A stretch of DNA of 41,493 nucleotides, taken from positions 1-41,493 of the forward strand of contig CACJQE010000009.1 of NCBI GenBank assembly GCA_902595465.1. Reading direction: 5' to 3'. The translations under genes were made by a program, and so were the position numbers. Under the pieces are notes generated by a model. The model was not told where the DNA came from. It did not search any database and saw only the letters and a list, made by a program, of their open reading frames with translations. This stretch comes from an uncultured Pelagibacteraceae bacterium (GTDB lineage: Bacteria; Pseudomonadota; Alphaproteobacteria; Pelagibacterales; Pelagibacteraceae). Shown one piece after another: positions 1 to 9,280 of this stretch. Numbering within the stretch: position 1 is the first letter of the stretch; every line of letters begins with the position of its first letter.

Positions 1-10
1 TTAATTTCAT
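1..10 (-). CDS. Start of the next dcw gene (partial)
   Basis: The TAA stop of mraY shares its last A with an ATG on the minus strand, followed by AAA TTA and then the window edge. Such one-base stop/start overlaps are the rule in this operon, so this is probably the first codons of the next cluster gene. murD commonly follows mraY, but only three codons are visible and the product cannot be read. Confidence 0.35.
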
Positions 11-1095
11 TATCTAAGTTTCAAAGTTGCTAATCCAATCATCGCTAGAATAATAGAAATTATCCAAAATCTAATTACAACCGTTGACTCTGGCCATCCT
101 TTTTTTTCAAAATGATGGTGTATTGGAGCCATTTTAAATATTCTTTTACCTGTTAATTTGTAGGAAATAACTTGAACTATTACAGAAACAGCTTCTAAAA
201 CAAACAATCCGCCTGTTATTGCTAACACAATTTCGTGCTTAGTTATTATACCAACCGCTCCCAGTGAGCCACCTAATGATAAAGATCCAGTGTCTCCCAT
301 AAAAATTTTTGCCGGTGGTGCATTAAACCATAAAAAACCTAAACAAGCCCCAATTATTGATCCACAAAAAATTGAAGCTTCTCCTACACCCTCTATATAT
401 GCGATCTGAAGATAATCAGAAAAAATTATGTTACCAGAGACGTAACTGATAAATGCAAAACAAGCGGCAACTAACATAACAGGAACTGTTGCTAATCCGT
501 CTAAACCATCTGTTAAATTAACTGCATTTGAAGCTCCAACTAATATGAACATATAAAAAGGTATAAAAAACCAGCCAAGATTGATTACTAGGTTTTTGAA
601 AAAAGGAAAATATAGATTATTTATTTGATCAGAATTACTTGTAATATAAAGTATAAATATACCAATCAAAGCTAAAATAATTTGTAAAGAGAACTTTAGT
701 TTAGAAGAAATTCCATTCGAGCTTTTTAACTTTATTTTTTTATAATCATCATAAGCACCCAATAATCCAAAAGAAGCTGCAATAAATATTAAAAACCAAT
801 TGTAAGGATTTGATAAGTCACCCCATAGCAATACTCCTGAAAAAACACCTAGCAATATTATTAGTCCTCCCATTGTAGGTGTTCCAATTTTTCTAATTAT
901 ATGATCGCTAGGTCCATCTTCTCTGATTGGATTATGAATCTGTTTTGAAGAAAAAAAATTAATTAATGGGTTTCCAACTAAAAAAACAACAACCATAGCT
1001 GTAAAAATAGAAAGACCAGTTCTTACTGTTAAATATTTAAAAACATTCAAAAAACTAAATTGATCTACTAGAATTGAAAAAAGTTCAAACAACAT
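10..1095 (-). CDS. mraY: Phospho-N-acetylmuramoyl-pentapeptide transferase MraY
   Basis: Integral membrane enzyme that transfers phospho-MurNAc-pentapeptide from UDP to undecaprenyl phosphate, making lipid I on the cytoplasmic face. The 361-residue product has the family's usual length and about ten hydrophobic segments. Family motifs are visible: the Asp-rich NLTDGLDGLA, the FMGDTGSLSLGG loop and the HHH stretch in APIHHHFEKKGW near the C-terminus. The N-terminal start is supported by the one-base overlap with the end of the MurE/MurF gene, which implies translational coupling. It is the last complete gene of the dcw operon here; the operon appears to continue beyond the left edge. Identification is secure; nothing is unusual about this protein. 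Confidence 0.97.
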   Translation of the reverse strand: MLFELFSILVDQFSFLNVFKYLTVRTGLSIFTAMVVVFLVGNPLINFFSSKQIHNPIREDGPSDHIIRKIGTPTMGGLIILLGVFSGVLLWGDLSNPYNWFLIFIAASFGLLGAYDDYKKIKLKSSNGISSKLKFSLQIILALIGIFILYITSNSDQINNLYFPFFKNLVINLGWFFIPFYMFILVGASNAVNLTDGLDGLATVPVMLVAACFAFISYVSGNIIFSDYLQIAYIEGVGEASIFCGSIIGACLGFLWFNAPPAKIFMGDTGSLSLGGSLGAVGIITKHEIVLAITGGLFVLEAVSVIVQVISYKLTGKRIFKMAPIHHHFEKKGWPESTVVIRFWIISIILAMIGLATLKLR

Positions 1096-3923
1096 TAAGA
1101 TTTTGATCCAATTTGTTTGGTTATTTGATTAAGTCCTGTAGAATTTGAGCCCTTTATCATCAAAAAATCACCATTATTTAAATCATTTTTTATTATATTA
1201 AGAATTTCAGTAGTTGATTTAAGTATTTTTCCTCTTTTTTGTGTTCTAATTTTGTTAAATGTTTCTGTGATATAATTCCCATAAACAAACAACTTTTTGA
1301 ACTTTGCCTTATTGATATCTTTTGCAGCTTCAATATGAAGTTTTTTTGAAAATTTTCCTAATTCTAACATATCACCTAGTAGCATAAATTTTTTATTTGG
1401 ATTGACTTTTAAATTATCAAATTTCTTAATCGAGAAATTAAGAGATAATGGATTTGAGTTATAACTTTCATCTATTATATTAATTTTTTTAGAGCCGACA
1501 GTAAATTTTTTTATATTTCCTCTGCCACTTGGTATTTTATAACTAGAAAAAAAGTTACTTTTTATTTTATCAATGATATTTAAACTTTTACAAACTGCTA
1601 TGGAAGCCAATATATTATCCAAATAAGGTAATAAGTTATTCTTAATTTTAAAATTAAAAGTTTTAGAAGCTACATCAATATAAATGATATAAGATTTCGT
1701 AGATTTTTTTAATTTAGATAATCTAATATTAGAATTTTTATGTTTACCAAAAGAAATGATATTTAAATTATTTTTGTTTGCTAAATTTGAAAAAAAATCA
1801 AAAAATTTATCGTCTTTATTCAATACAATTGTTCCATTTTTTCTTATGTTGAAAATAATCTCTGATTTGGCTTTAGCTATATCCAATAAAGATTTAAAAT
1901 TTTTAGCGTGTGCATAACTAATATTTGTAATAACTCCAACGTCCGGTTTAATTATTTTTGATAAATAGTCTATTTCTCCCTTTTTATCCATTCCAATTTC
2001 AAATATTCCATAAGTCGTATCCTTATTTAAATTTATTAATGAAATCGGTAAACCGAATTTATTATTGAATGAATTTTTTGAAAATGTTGTAGAATAATTA
2101 TTTTGAAGACATTGTCCTAACAATTCTTTCAGTGAAGTTTTGCCTGAAGATCCTGTAATTGCAACTTGAGATGCATTAGATGAAATTCTTATCTTTTGTG
2201 AAAATTTAATTAATAATCTTAGAGTATTTTTTACATTAATCTTTTTTTTATTGTCATTTTTGCTATTTTGAAGTATCGCTAATTTTGCTCCATTTTTTAA
2301 AGCTTCGTCTGCAAAATCATTTCCATTAAAAGATTTCCCCTTAATTCCAAGGAAAATTTTACCTTTATTTTGTTCTTTCGAATTAGTGCTAATTTTTAAA
2401 TTATTTATTCTATCTAATTTTTTGTTATTTATAATTTCTTTAAGTATATTTAATTTCCAATCATTTGATAAAATTCTATTTTTTAAAATTATTGATTTTT
2501 TTATATTATCTTTGTCAGAAAATTTATTTTTCTTAATATATTCTTGAGTGTTTTCATGTCCCTTTCCTGCAATAATTAAAACCTCATCTGACTTACTATT
2601 TAAAATTGCTTTTTTTATAGCTAATTTTCTTGATGGTATTTCAATCATTTTAGATGGTAAAATTGATTTCTTAATACTCGCTCTGATATTTTCTGGATTT
2701 TCACCTCTAGGATTATCGTCTGTAAGATAAATATAATTACATAATTTGTTAGCTATTTTGCCCATTATTGGTCTTTTTTCTTTATCTCTTTCACCGCCAC
2801 ATCCAAATACAATATTAATTTTTCTTAAACCAAATTGTTCTTTAATATTTTCTATACTTGTTTTAAGAGCCTCTGGAGTATGAGCATAGTCTAAAATAAA
2901 AATTGAATTATCTTTGGTTGTTCCGATTATTTCGAGCCTTCCTTTTGCGGGTTTAATATACTTAAGTTTTTTAACAATATCATCAATTTTTAGATTACTT
3001 TTAATTGCTGCTGCAATAGCCATCATCAAATTCTTAATTTGTATTTTTCCAATTAGGCTTGTTTTAAATTGATATTCCTTATTTTGAAAAGTAAACTTTA
3101 TATGTTGGTAGTTATTTAAAATTTTAATTGAATTAATTTTTAAATGATTATCTGATGTACCAATATTTAATAAATTTAATTTTTTTCTTTTGGCTATTTT
3201 TTTAAAGATTTGTGAATATTTTAAATCATTATCAAATATCAAATTTCCATTTTTATTTGTCAACTCATTAAATAAAATTAATTTTGAATTAAAATAATTT
3301 TTATAATTTTTGTGGTAATCTAAATGATCTCTGCTTAAATTAGTGAATATAGATGTGCTAAATTTAATACCATGTAATCTTTTTTGATGAAGGCCATGAC
3401 TTGATGCTTCTAAAATTACATTTTCAATTTTTTTTTTCTTTAAATTTGCAAGTATTTTATTAATTGTAATAGCATCAACAGTTGTATTATTAAGTTTTAA
3501 GCTAACACCATTCGATTTGGCACCTAAAGTTCCAATTGAGGCTACTCTTTTTTTATTAAGTTTTAATATCTGATAATAAAAATTGACTATAGATGATTTA
3601 CCATTTGTGCCAGTTACAGCAATTAAATTATTTGGTTTTTTATTATAATATTTATTTGCAAAACTTGATAAGGCCAATCTAGTATCGCTTACTTTGATAT
3701 ACAATACACCTTTATTGATACCAGTTTTAAATTTATTTGATACAATTATTCGAGCTCCTCTTTCAATGGCATCATTTATGAAATTATTTCCATTAAATTT
3801 ACTTCCTTGTATTGCAAAAAATATATAATTTTTCTTTATTTTTTTTGAATTAAATTCAAATCCATTAAAACTTTTATTATTAAAATCTTTTTTAAGATTT
3901 TTAAAAAAGCTTTTTAATATCAT
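1095..3923 (-). CDS. murE/murF: MurE-MurF fusion: bifunctional peptidoglycan stem-peptide ligase
   Basis: One 942-residue chain carries two Mur ligases. Residues 1 to about 485 are MurE-like: ATP loop TGTNGKSS at 104-111, central ligase domain, and DNPRGEN at 403-409. That last motif is the one associated with meso-diaminopimelate recognition. Residues about 495-942 are MurF-like: a second N-terminal substrate domain starting near ISTNSK and a second ATP loop, TGSSGKTS, at 590-597. MurE adds the third stem-peptide residue and MurF adds D-Ala-D-Ala, so the fusion joins consecutive cytoplasmic steps. No stop codon or frameshift separates the halves. The gene lies 11 bp after ftsI and overlaps mraY by one base. 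Such fusions are known in some other proteobacteria. Internal re-initiation to give a separate MurF cannot be excluded. Confidence 0.95.
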   Translation of the reverse strand: MILKSFFKNLKKDFNNKSFNGFEFNSKKIKKNYIFFAIQGSKFNGNNFINDAIERGARIIVSNKFKTGINKGVLYIKVSDTRLALSSFANKYYNKKPNNLIAVTGTNGKSSIVNFYYQILKLNKKRVASIGTLGAKSNGVSLKLNNTTVDAITINKILANLKKKKIENVILEASSHGLHQKRLHGIKFSTSIFTNLSRDHLDYHKNYKNYFNSKLILFNELTNKNGNLIFDNDLKYSQIFKKIAKRKKLNLLNIGTSDNHLKINSIKILNNYQHIKFTFQNKEYQFKTSLIGKIQIKNLMMAIAAAIKSNLKIDDIVKKLKYIKPAKGRLEIIGTTKDNSIFILDYAHTPEALKTSIENIKEQFGLRKINIVFGCGGERDKEKRPIMGKIANKLCNYIYLTDDNPRGENPENIRASIKKSILPSKMIEIPSRKLAIKKAILNSKSDEVLIIAGKGHENTQEYIKKNKFSDKDNIKKSIILKNRILSNDWKLNILKEIINNKKLDRINNLKISTNSKEQNKGKIFLGIKGKSFNGNDFADEALKNGAKLAILQNSKNDNKKKINVKNTLRLLIKFSQKIRISSNASQVAITGSSGKTSLKELLGQCLQNNYSTTFSKNSFNNKFGLPISLINLNKDTTYGIFEIGMDKKGEIDYLSKIIKPDVGVITNISYAHAKNFKSLLDIAKAKSEIIFNIRKNGTIVLNKDDKFFDFFSNLANKNNLNIISFGKHKNSNIRLSKLKKSTKSYIIYIDVASKTFNFKIKNNLLPYLDNILASIAVCKSLNIIDKIKSNFFSSYKIPSGRGNIKKFTVGSKKINIIDESYNSNPLSLNFSIKKFDNLKVNPNKKFMLLGDMLELGKFSKKLHIEAAKDINKAKFKKLFVYGNYITETFNKIRTQKRGKILKSTTEILNIIKNDLNNGDFLMIKGSNSTGLNQITKQIGSKS

Positions 3924-3934
3924 TATGAAATTTC

Positions 3935-5566
3935 TTAATATTTTATGGCTAAAATAGGCCCGATTTTTTCAATTATATTTTTGGCAACCTCAACAGAAGT
4001 CCAGCCAGCAGTATTAAAAGGTGTACCTATTATCTTCCTTTTTTTACCATCATTATATTCATAAATATAGGTTTCACTCAATTTTGGTTCATCTAACAAA
4101 ACAATTAAAACATATTTTGGAGAAGATATTGGAAAAATTGATGCAAAAGTATTTATTTTTTTTTTAGAATATTTACCTCTTATAGATTTTTGAGCTGTTC
4201 CTGTTTTTCCAGCAATTTCATAACCAGCAATATTTACTAAATTAGCAGTGCCCTGTTCGGATGTTACAATTTTTCTCAATATTTTGTTAATTTTATTAGA
4301 ATTTTCTTGTGTTATTATTTGTTCACCTCTTTTTAAATTTTTTACTTTTTTAATTAAAGTTGGTTTTATTTTATATCCACCATTTGCAATTATTGCATAG
4401 GCATTTGCAAGTTGAAGGGGTGTGGTTGTTATACCATGACCATACGCCGATGTAGCTAATTTACATTTTCCCCATTTAAATGGGATTGGATTTCCAACTT
4501 CCTCTATATCAAATTGTATTTTATTTAATAAATCTAAATTTTCTAGAAACTCTCTAAAATTTTCTAACCCGACTTTCTGAGCAATTTTGATTGAACCAAT
4601 ATTTCCAGATCTAATTAATATTTCTTCAGCGGTAAGGCTAGATGGAATATCCATATCATATTCAGAGATTGACCTTCCTGCACATTTTATTTTTTTTGGT
4701 AAATTTTTAAAAAGGGTATCTTCTTGGATAACATTTTGTTGAAGACCAGCAGCAAATGTAAATGTTTTAAAAACTGACCCAAGTTCATATACACCTTTTG
4801 TGGATCTGTTTATAAATTTTTTATCAGAAATGTCTTCTCTTTTATTTAAATCAAAATCTGGTATTGAAACCATTGAAAAAATCTCTCCACTGTTAACATT
4901 CATTAAAATAGCTGTACTTCCATAACTATTGAAAATATCTTGAAATTTTATCAATTCTTCTCTTATCAAATATTGTATTTCAGTATCTAAAGAAAGCTTT
5001 AATGGCTTGTTTGAAGTTGTTAATTCATAGTCAAAAGATTTTTCTATACCGGACACACCATTGTTATCTGTATCAATCTGTCCCAATATATGACTGAAAA
5101 GATTACCGTTAGGATAAACACGAGCAATGTTTTCTTCAACTTTGAACGATTTTTCTCCCAGTAATTTTATTTTTTCTAGTTTTGCTGGAGATATTTTCTT
5201 TTTGACATAAAAAAACTTTTTTCCATTGATTTCCTTTTCAAAATTCTTGTCAGGAAATATTAATTTCAAAGAAATTAATAATTTTTCTTTGTTAATTAGT
5301 TGATTTGGATTTATACCCAAATTAGTCACACGCACAGTTTTAGCAATAATATTTCCATTTCTATCCATGATAGATGCTCTATATTTCTCTTTTTCTTTTA
5401 CAGTTTGAGTTTGGCTTGTTTTCTTAAATCCTAAATAGATAGTTTTAGACGTAAAAATTATAGTAATTATAAAAAATATGAAGAAAATGAATGATATACG
5501 TTCAAAAGATATTTTTAAATTTGATCTATTTGCTTCGAATTTGAAATTTTCGTCAAAACTATTCAT
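3935..5566 (-). CDS. ftsI: Peptidoglycan D,D-transpeptidase FtsI (PBP3)
   Basis: Septal class B penicillin-binding protein that cross-links new peptidoglycan at division. The 543-residue product has one N-terminal membrane anchor (about residues 24-44), a dimerisation domain, and a C-terminal transpeptidase with all three active-site motifs: SVFK at 264-267 (catalytic Ser264), SGN at 320-322 and KTG at 454-456. Length is slightly below the usual 550-600. It overlaps ftsL by a few bases and precedes the murE/murF fusion, the standard dcw order. It should act with FtsL and with FtsW, which is not in this window. Confidence 0.96.
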   Translation of the reverse strand: MNSFDENFKFEANRSNLKISFERISFIFFIFFIITIIFTSKTIYLGFKKTSQTQTVKEKEKYRASIMDRNGNIIAKTVRVTNLGINPNQLINKEKLLISLKLIFPDKNFEKEINGKKFFYVKKKISPAKLEKIKLLGEKSFKVEENIARVYPNGNLFSHILGQIDTDNNGVSGIEKSFDYELTTSNKPLKLSLDTEIQYLIREELIKFQDIFNSYGSTAILMNVNSGEIFSMVSIPDFDLNKREDISDKKFINRSTKGVYELGSVFKTFTFAAGLQQNVIQEDTLFKNLPKKIKCAGRSISEYDMDIPSSLTAEEILIRSGNIGSIKIAQKVGLENFREFLENLDLLNKIQFDIEEVGNPIPFKWGKCKLATSAYGHGITTTPLQLANAYAIIANGGYKIKPTLIKKVKNLKRGEQIITQENSNKINKILRKIVTSEQGTANLVNIAGYEIAGKTGTAQKSIRGKYSKKKINTFASIFPISSPKYVLIVLLDEPKLSETYIYEYNDGKKRKIIGTPFNTAGWTSVEVAKNIIEKIGPILAIKY

Positions 5567-5831
5567 TATTAAATTTAAAAATTTTTAAATCTGTAATTTC
5601 CTTTTTTTTTAATTCATTATCAAAATATATTTTGGAATATTCCATTAATTTATTTGGTGATGTAAGATAGTTGTAATCAAATAAAACTAACTCATAAATA
5701 TCATTGAGAGCTCTGATATCTTCTTGAATTTCAAAAATTTCTTTATCAAGTTTTTTTGTCGAATTTTTTGTAAAAGCAGTTGAGATTATAAGAATAATAA
5801 TAGGAATAAATAAAAGGATTTTTTTATGCAT
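5559..5831 (-). CDS. ftsL: FtsL-like cell division protein
   Basis: Small bitopic protein of about 90 residues. It has a short N-terminus, one membrane segment (roughly residues 4-22), then a charged, heptad-like stretch typical of the FtsL coiled coil. The sequence alone is weakly diagnostic, as usual for FtsL. The call rests on size, topology and position between rsmH and ftsI, where FtsL is normally encoded. A TTG immediately precedes the ATG, and the ATG at 5831 is the more likely start. The gene overlaps both neighbours by a few bases, indicating translational coupling. The product would link the FtsQ/B part of the divisome to FtsW/FtsI. Confidence 0.8.
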   Translation of the reverse strand: MHKKILLFIPIIILIISTAFTKNSTKKLDKEIFEIQEDIRALNDIYELVLFDYNYLTSPNKLMEYSKIYFDNELKKKEITDLKIFKFNNE

Positions 5832-6816
5832 CAAATTTCAAATTTTCTATATCTTTTAAATAATCAAAATTACTAACAAATTTTTTAAAGTTACATCCGT
5901 TTTCTAATTTATATGCAAATCTAAGTTTTGCTGACCTTGAGGGAGGATTAATATTAATCTCACCAGATGATGGGATAATTGGTTTTTTTTTTGTTAAATT
6001 AAAATACTTTTTAGTTGAAATACTTTTAGGTAAATATCTAGAAGAATTTTTTACTTCTGAGTACTCTTTGAAAAAAAACTTTACTATTTTATCCTCAATA
6101 GAATGAAAAGTAACAACTGCTATTACTCCACCAACTGGCAAAATATTATAGGCTTTTACTAGACCATATATCAGCTCGGTTATCTCTTTATTTACAAAAA
6201 TTCTAAGAGCTTGAAAAACTTTAGTGGATTTATTTTTTCGACTTTTCTTTTTTTTTACACCTTCAATTATTTCTACTAAATTTTCAGTTTTAATTTTTTT
6301 ATTTTTTCTTAATTGTACTATTTTTTTTGATATTGGTTTTGCATATTTTTCATCTCCAAAATACTTGAAAATTTTAAAAAGATTTTGTTGGCTCATTTTT
6401 GAAATTACATCATCACAAGAAAAGTCATTTAATCCCATTCTCATATCTAGTTTGCCTTTGCTATTAAAAGATATACCTCTATTTAGATCAGAAATCTGAT
6501 TTAAAGAATATCCCAGATCAAAAATAACTGCTTTAATATTATCTTCCTTTATTTGATCAATATCTGAAAATTTTTTGTTATAAAATTTAAATCTTTTTTT
6601 ATACTTTGTGAGGAATTGATTAACTGTACTATTGACAGAATTATCTCTATCTAGTGCTATTATATTATTTAAGCTATTCTCTAATATCTTTTTAGAGTAA
6701 CCACCAGCACCAAATGTGCAATCGATAAATGTGCCACCATAAAGAGGGGAAATAATACTAACTAATTCGTTTAGTAATACTGGAAAATGTTTTTCCAGAT
6801 TTATGGTGGCATTCAT
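5824..6816 (-). CDS. rsmH: 16S rRNA (cytosine-1402-N4)-methyltransferase RsmH (MraW)
   Basis: SAM-dependent enzyme that methylates N4 of C1402 in the ribosomal P site. The 330-residue product begins with the family-typical HFPVLLNE block, followed by the SAM-binding loop TFGAGGYSKKIL. Further family motifs are IALDRD, FDLGYSLNQ and the C-terminal VTFHSIEDKIVKFFF. Length is normal. The ATG at 6816 lies 18 bases after the ftsZ stop. Its position in a dcw operon is conserved across bacteria, though having ftsZ directly upstream rather than mraZ is not the usual order. Confidence 0.97.
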   Translation of the reverse strand: MNATINLEKHFPVLLNELVSIISPLYGGTFIDCTFGAGGYSKKILENSLNNIIALDRDNSVNSTVNQFLTKYKKRFKFYNKKFSDIDQIKEDNIKAVIFDLGYSLNQISDLNRGISFNSKGKLDMRMGLNDFSCDDVISKMSQQNLFKIFKYFGDEKYAKPISKKIVQLRKNKKIKTENLVEIIEGVKKKKSRKNKSTKVFQALRIFVNKEITELIYGLVKAYNILPVGGVIAVVTFHSIEDKIVKFFFKEYSEVKNSSRYLPKSISTKKYFNLTKKKPIIPSSGEININPPSRSAKLRFAYKLENGCNFKKFVSNFDYLKDIENLKFDA

Positions 6817-6834
6817 TTATTTTTTTGAAGACCA

Positions 6835-8280
6835 TTAATTCTTTTGTCTTCTCAAAAATGCTGGAATTTCTAAATCTTCTTCTTCCTCAGAGTTTATCTC
6901 TTGTGGTGAAGTTGATAACTCCTCGTTAGCTTCTGAGTTAAATAGCTCAGGGGTATCATCATCACTCAACTCAAAATTCTCCAAACCATTATTTTCAGAT
7001 ACTTGCTCATCTATATTGCTTTCAAATTCAGAGTTTACTGGGCTAGCTACAGATGCTTCGGTTTGCTCTAAATCCTCACCATTTAAAGTGTTTGATGATT
7101 CATTTGCATAATTAGTATCTATACTTTTAGAACTCAATTCTTCATTTTTCTCTTCTTCCTCTATTTTAAGAGCGTTAGCCCCATTGGTAATTATTGAGTT
7201 GTTATTAGTAAATTGAAAAGATTGAGTTGATGCAGAATTTGAAAACTCAGAATAACCTGGGTTTCTATTTTGAATTCTATGTACCATGTTAATTACTGAT
7301 TTAGGCTCCGGTTGTTGTCCATCTAAAGCAGTAGCAACAATTGAAACTCTCATTAATCCATCTAAACTATCATCGGTTATAGCTCCTATAATTAATTCTG
7401 CCTCTGGATCGACTTCAGCTCTTACTTTATTTACAGCCTCATCTACTTCAAATAATTTTAAATCTTTGCCTCCGGTAATATTAACCAAAAGTCCTTTTGC
7501 CCCTTTTAAAGAATAATCATCAATCAATGGATTATTAATTGCTGACTCAGCAGCTTTGACCGCTCTGCCTTCTCCTTCAGCTTGACCTGTGCCCATCATG
7601 GCTTTACCCATTGAACTCATAACAGTTTCAACATCAGCAAAATCTAAGTTAATAAGCCCCGGTCTAACCATTAAATCAGTTATACTTTGAACACCATGAA
7701 GCAAAACATCATTTGATAAAGCAAAAGATTCTTCAAAAGTCGTTTGTTCACTTGCGATCTTGAATAAATTTTGATTTGGAACAACTATAATAGTATCAAC
7801 ATGTTTTCGAAGCTCTTCTAAGCCTTGTTGAGCTTTTCTCATTCTTGAAGGGCCCTCATATAAGAAAGGTAGAGTTATAACCCCTACTGTTAAGATATTA
7901 AGTTCTTTTGCAGCTCTAGCAATTACATGGGCAGATCCAGTTCCAGTCCCACCACCCATTCCGGCTGTAATGAAAACCATATTTGCACCCTGCAATATAT
8001 TTACAATTTCATTTAAAGACTCGTCTGCAGCAGCTTGGCCTATATCTAGTTTTGCACCTGCTCCTAGCCCTTTAGTTAAATTTAATCCCATTTGTATTTT
8101 TGTTTGTGCCTTACTTAATCTTAAATCTTGAGCATCTGTATTGACTGCAATAAACTCAACGCCCTGAAGGCCAGCCTCAATCATTCCATTGATTGCATTT
8201 CCACCCGCTCCTCCTACTCCTAATACTAGAATTCTAGGTTTTAGCTCTTTTATATCTGGTGTTTTAAAGTTTATTGTCAT
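6835..8280 (-). CDS. ftsZ: Cell division GTPase FtsZ
   Basis: Tubulin-like GTPase that forms the Z ring. Of 481 residues, about 1-325 are the globular domain, with GVGGAGGNA near the start, the tubulin signature GMGGGTGTG, and the T7 loop [11 protein letters not shown]. About 120 residues of acidic, Ser/Asn/Glu-rich disordered linker follow. The C-terminal peptide [11 protein letters not shown] is the FtsA/membrane-anchor binding tail of alphaproteobacterial FtsZ. The residues after the GTPase signature read SAH where AAP is usual. The start at 8280 has a strong Shine-Dalgarno (AAGGGGAGAG on the coding strand). Unusually, the gene lies between mraZ and rsmH, 12 bases after mraZ, so it should be expressed from the mraZ promoter. 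A second ftsZ elsewhere in the genome cannot be excluded. Confidence 0.97.
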   Translation of the reverse strand: MTINFKTPDIKELKPRILVLGVGGAGGNAINGMIEAGLQGVEFIAVNTDAQDLRLSKAQTKIQMGLNLTKGLGAGAKLDIGQAAADESLNEIVNILQGANMVFITAGMGGGTGTGSAHVIARAAKELNILTVGVITLPFLYEGPSRMRKAQQGLEELRKHVDTIIVVPNQNLFKIASEQTTFEESFALSNDVLLHGVQSITDLMVRPGLINLDFADVETVMSSMGKAMMGTGQAEGEGRAVKAAESAINNPLIDDYSLKGAKGLLVNITGGKDLKLFEVDEAVNKVRAEVDPEAELIIGAITDDSLDGLMRVSIVATALDGQQPEPKSVINMVHRIQNRNPGYSEFSNSASTQSFQFTNNNSIITNGANALKIEEEEKNEELSSKSIDTNYANESSNTLNGEDLEQTEASVASPVNSEFESNIDEQVSENNGLENFELSDDDTPELFNSEANEELSTSPQEINSEEEEDLEIPAFLRRQKN

Positions 8281-8292
8281 ATCTCTCCCCTT

Positions 8293-8748
8293 TTAGTTAT
8301 TAAATTGCTTTTCCCATTTAAGACTTGCTCGATTAATATTAGATTTTTTTCTAGCGTTTGCCCTAAATTTATCAAAATATGTTGGTTCCCAAATTTGAAA
8401 TGTTTTACCTTGACCAACAAATAACATGCTGTTTTTAATTCTTGCATGTTTTAGTAATTTTGTCGTTATTTGAACTCTACCCTCACTATCAAATTGTAAA
8501 TTTATACTTTCTGATAATATAGATGTTGCAAAATAATCTTTCTTTTCTTCAAATGGATTTAATGAGTCTATTGCATTAGATATTTTTTCAATTCGATCTT
8601 GAGGCCATGCCTCAATACATAAATTGTTAAATGATGGATAACAAATAATTCCATTGTAGCCTATATTTGATAAATATGATCTATATGATGAAGGCACTGA
8701 AACCCTTCCCTTTTTGTCCAATTTGTTTTCGTAGGTTGATAAAAACAT
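8293..8748 (-). CDS. mraZ: MraZ, transcriptional regulator of the dcw cluster
   Basis: A 151-residue protein with two SpoVT/AbrB-type swapped-hairpin domains. The first begins with FLSTYENKLDKKGRVSVP and the second holds INLQFDSEGRVQI; the paired D-x-x-GRV/I elements are the family hallmark. MraZ binds repeated TGGG boxes upstream of its own gene and represses the dcw operon. Three such boxes lie 21-45 bases upstream of this start and overlap the predicted promoter. The protein is of normal length and heads the operon, directly followed by ftsZ. Nothing suggests degradation. Confidence 0.96.
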   Translation of the reverse strand: MFLSTYENKLDKKGRVSVPSSYRSYLSNIGYNGIICYPSFNNLCIEAWPQDRIEKISNAIDSLNPFEEKKDYFATSILSESINLQFDSEGRVQITTKLLKHARIKNSMLFVGQGKTFQIWEPTYFDKFRANARKKSNINRASLKWEKQFNN

Positions 8749-8768
8749 AAACCATATTATCCTAAATT

Positions 8769-8793
8769 TGGGTTTTTATGGGATATTATGGGT
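8769..8793. promoter_or_regulatory. MraZ operator: three TGGG boxes with 10-bp period
   Basis: On the plus strand, TGGGT (8769-8773), TGGGA (8779-8783) and TGGGT (8789-8793) are separated by exact 5-base spacers. The MraZ binding site known from other bacteria is a set of TGGGN repeats with 5-base spacers just upstream of mraZ, so the match in spacing and place is strong. Here the TGGG reading lies on the strand opposite to the operon. The boxes span the predicted -10 element and start site, consistent with autorepression of the whole cluster including ftsZ. Confidence 0.75.
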
Positions 8794-8811
8794 TTTATTT
8801 GTTAGCGTCAA
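8783..8811 (-). promoter_or_regulatory. Sigma70-type promoter of mraZ-ftsZ operon
   Basis: On the minus strand, TTGACG (8806-8811) and TAATAT (8783-8788) are separated by exactly 17 bases, a near-consensus housekeeping promoter. Transcription would start near 8776, leaving a leader of about 28 bases before the mraZ ATG at 8748. The -10 element is embedded in the TGGG-box array, so bound MraZ would block RNA polymerase. Confidence 0.7.
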
Positions 8812-8875
8812 TAGCTAATATTATAGAACTCCAATCTAAAAAATTAATAATTATTTGGATTTATTTTAATGAAAT

Positions 8876-9230
8876 GCCAGATAAACTATAAGCCGGGTTC
8901 TGTCTTTTAAACTTATCATTTATCTAGGCTTTAAATCACTTTAAAGCTCAAGCAACTAACCCCGATGACTAGCCAAAGACTGCTTTTAGTTATTTCTAAC
9001 AATGTCATCTCTACTCAGTCTTGCTCCCAGTGGGGTTTTCCATGCACTAGTTGTTACCAACTTAGCCGGTGCGCTCTTACCGCACCTTTTCACCCTTGCC
9101 TTGATAAGGCGGTTTATTTTCTGTGGCACTATCCCTAGGGTTTCCCCCGCCAGCGGTTAACTGGCACTGTGTCTTTGTAGAGCCCGGACTTTCCTCTTTA
9201 ATAAATAAAGCGATAAGTCATTTATCTGGC
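8876..9230 (-). ncRNA. rnpB: RNase P RNA (bacterial type A)
   Basis: Catalytic RNA of RNase P, which trims tRNA 5' ends. Conserved blocks appear in order on the minus strand: AGAGGAAAGTCCGGGCTC near the 5' end, GGTAAGAGCGCACCGG, ATAGTGCCACAGAAA, and ACAGAACCCGGCTTATAG near the 3' end. The ends were set by the perfect 10-base P1 pairing of GCCAGATAAA (9221-9230) with TTTATCTGGC (8876-8885). The resulting length is 355 nt. A weak promoter, TTGAAA (9260-9265), 16-base spacer, TAATTC (9238-9243), sits at the right distance upstream. With this RNA, the 8749-9280 interval has no room for a further gene. Confidence 0.95.
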
Positions 9231-9280
9231 AAATAAAGAATTATTCTATTTTTATTAAATTTCAACTATTTTTAATTCAA

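Noticed and set aside
7286..7516. Open frames on the opposite strand within ftsZ, carB, ilvE, dnaG and uvrB
   Set aside because: They lie wholly inside well-supported genes, have no recognisable domains or starts, and follow the codon pattern of the real gene on the other strand.
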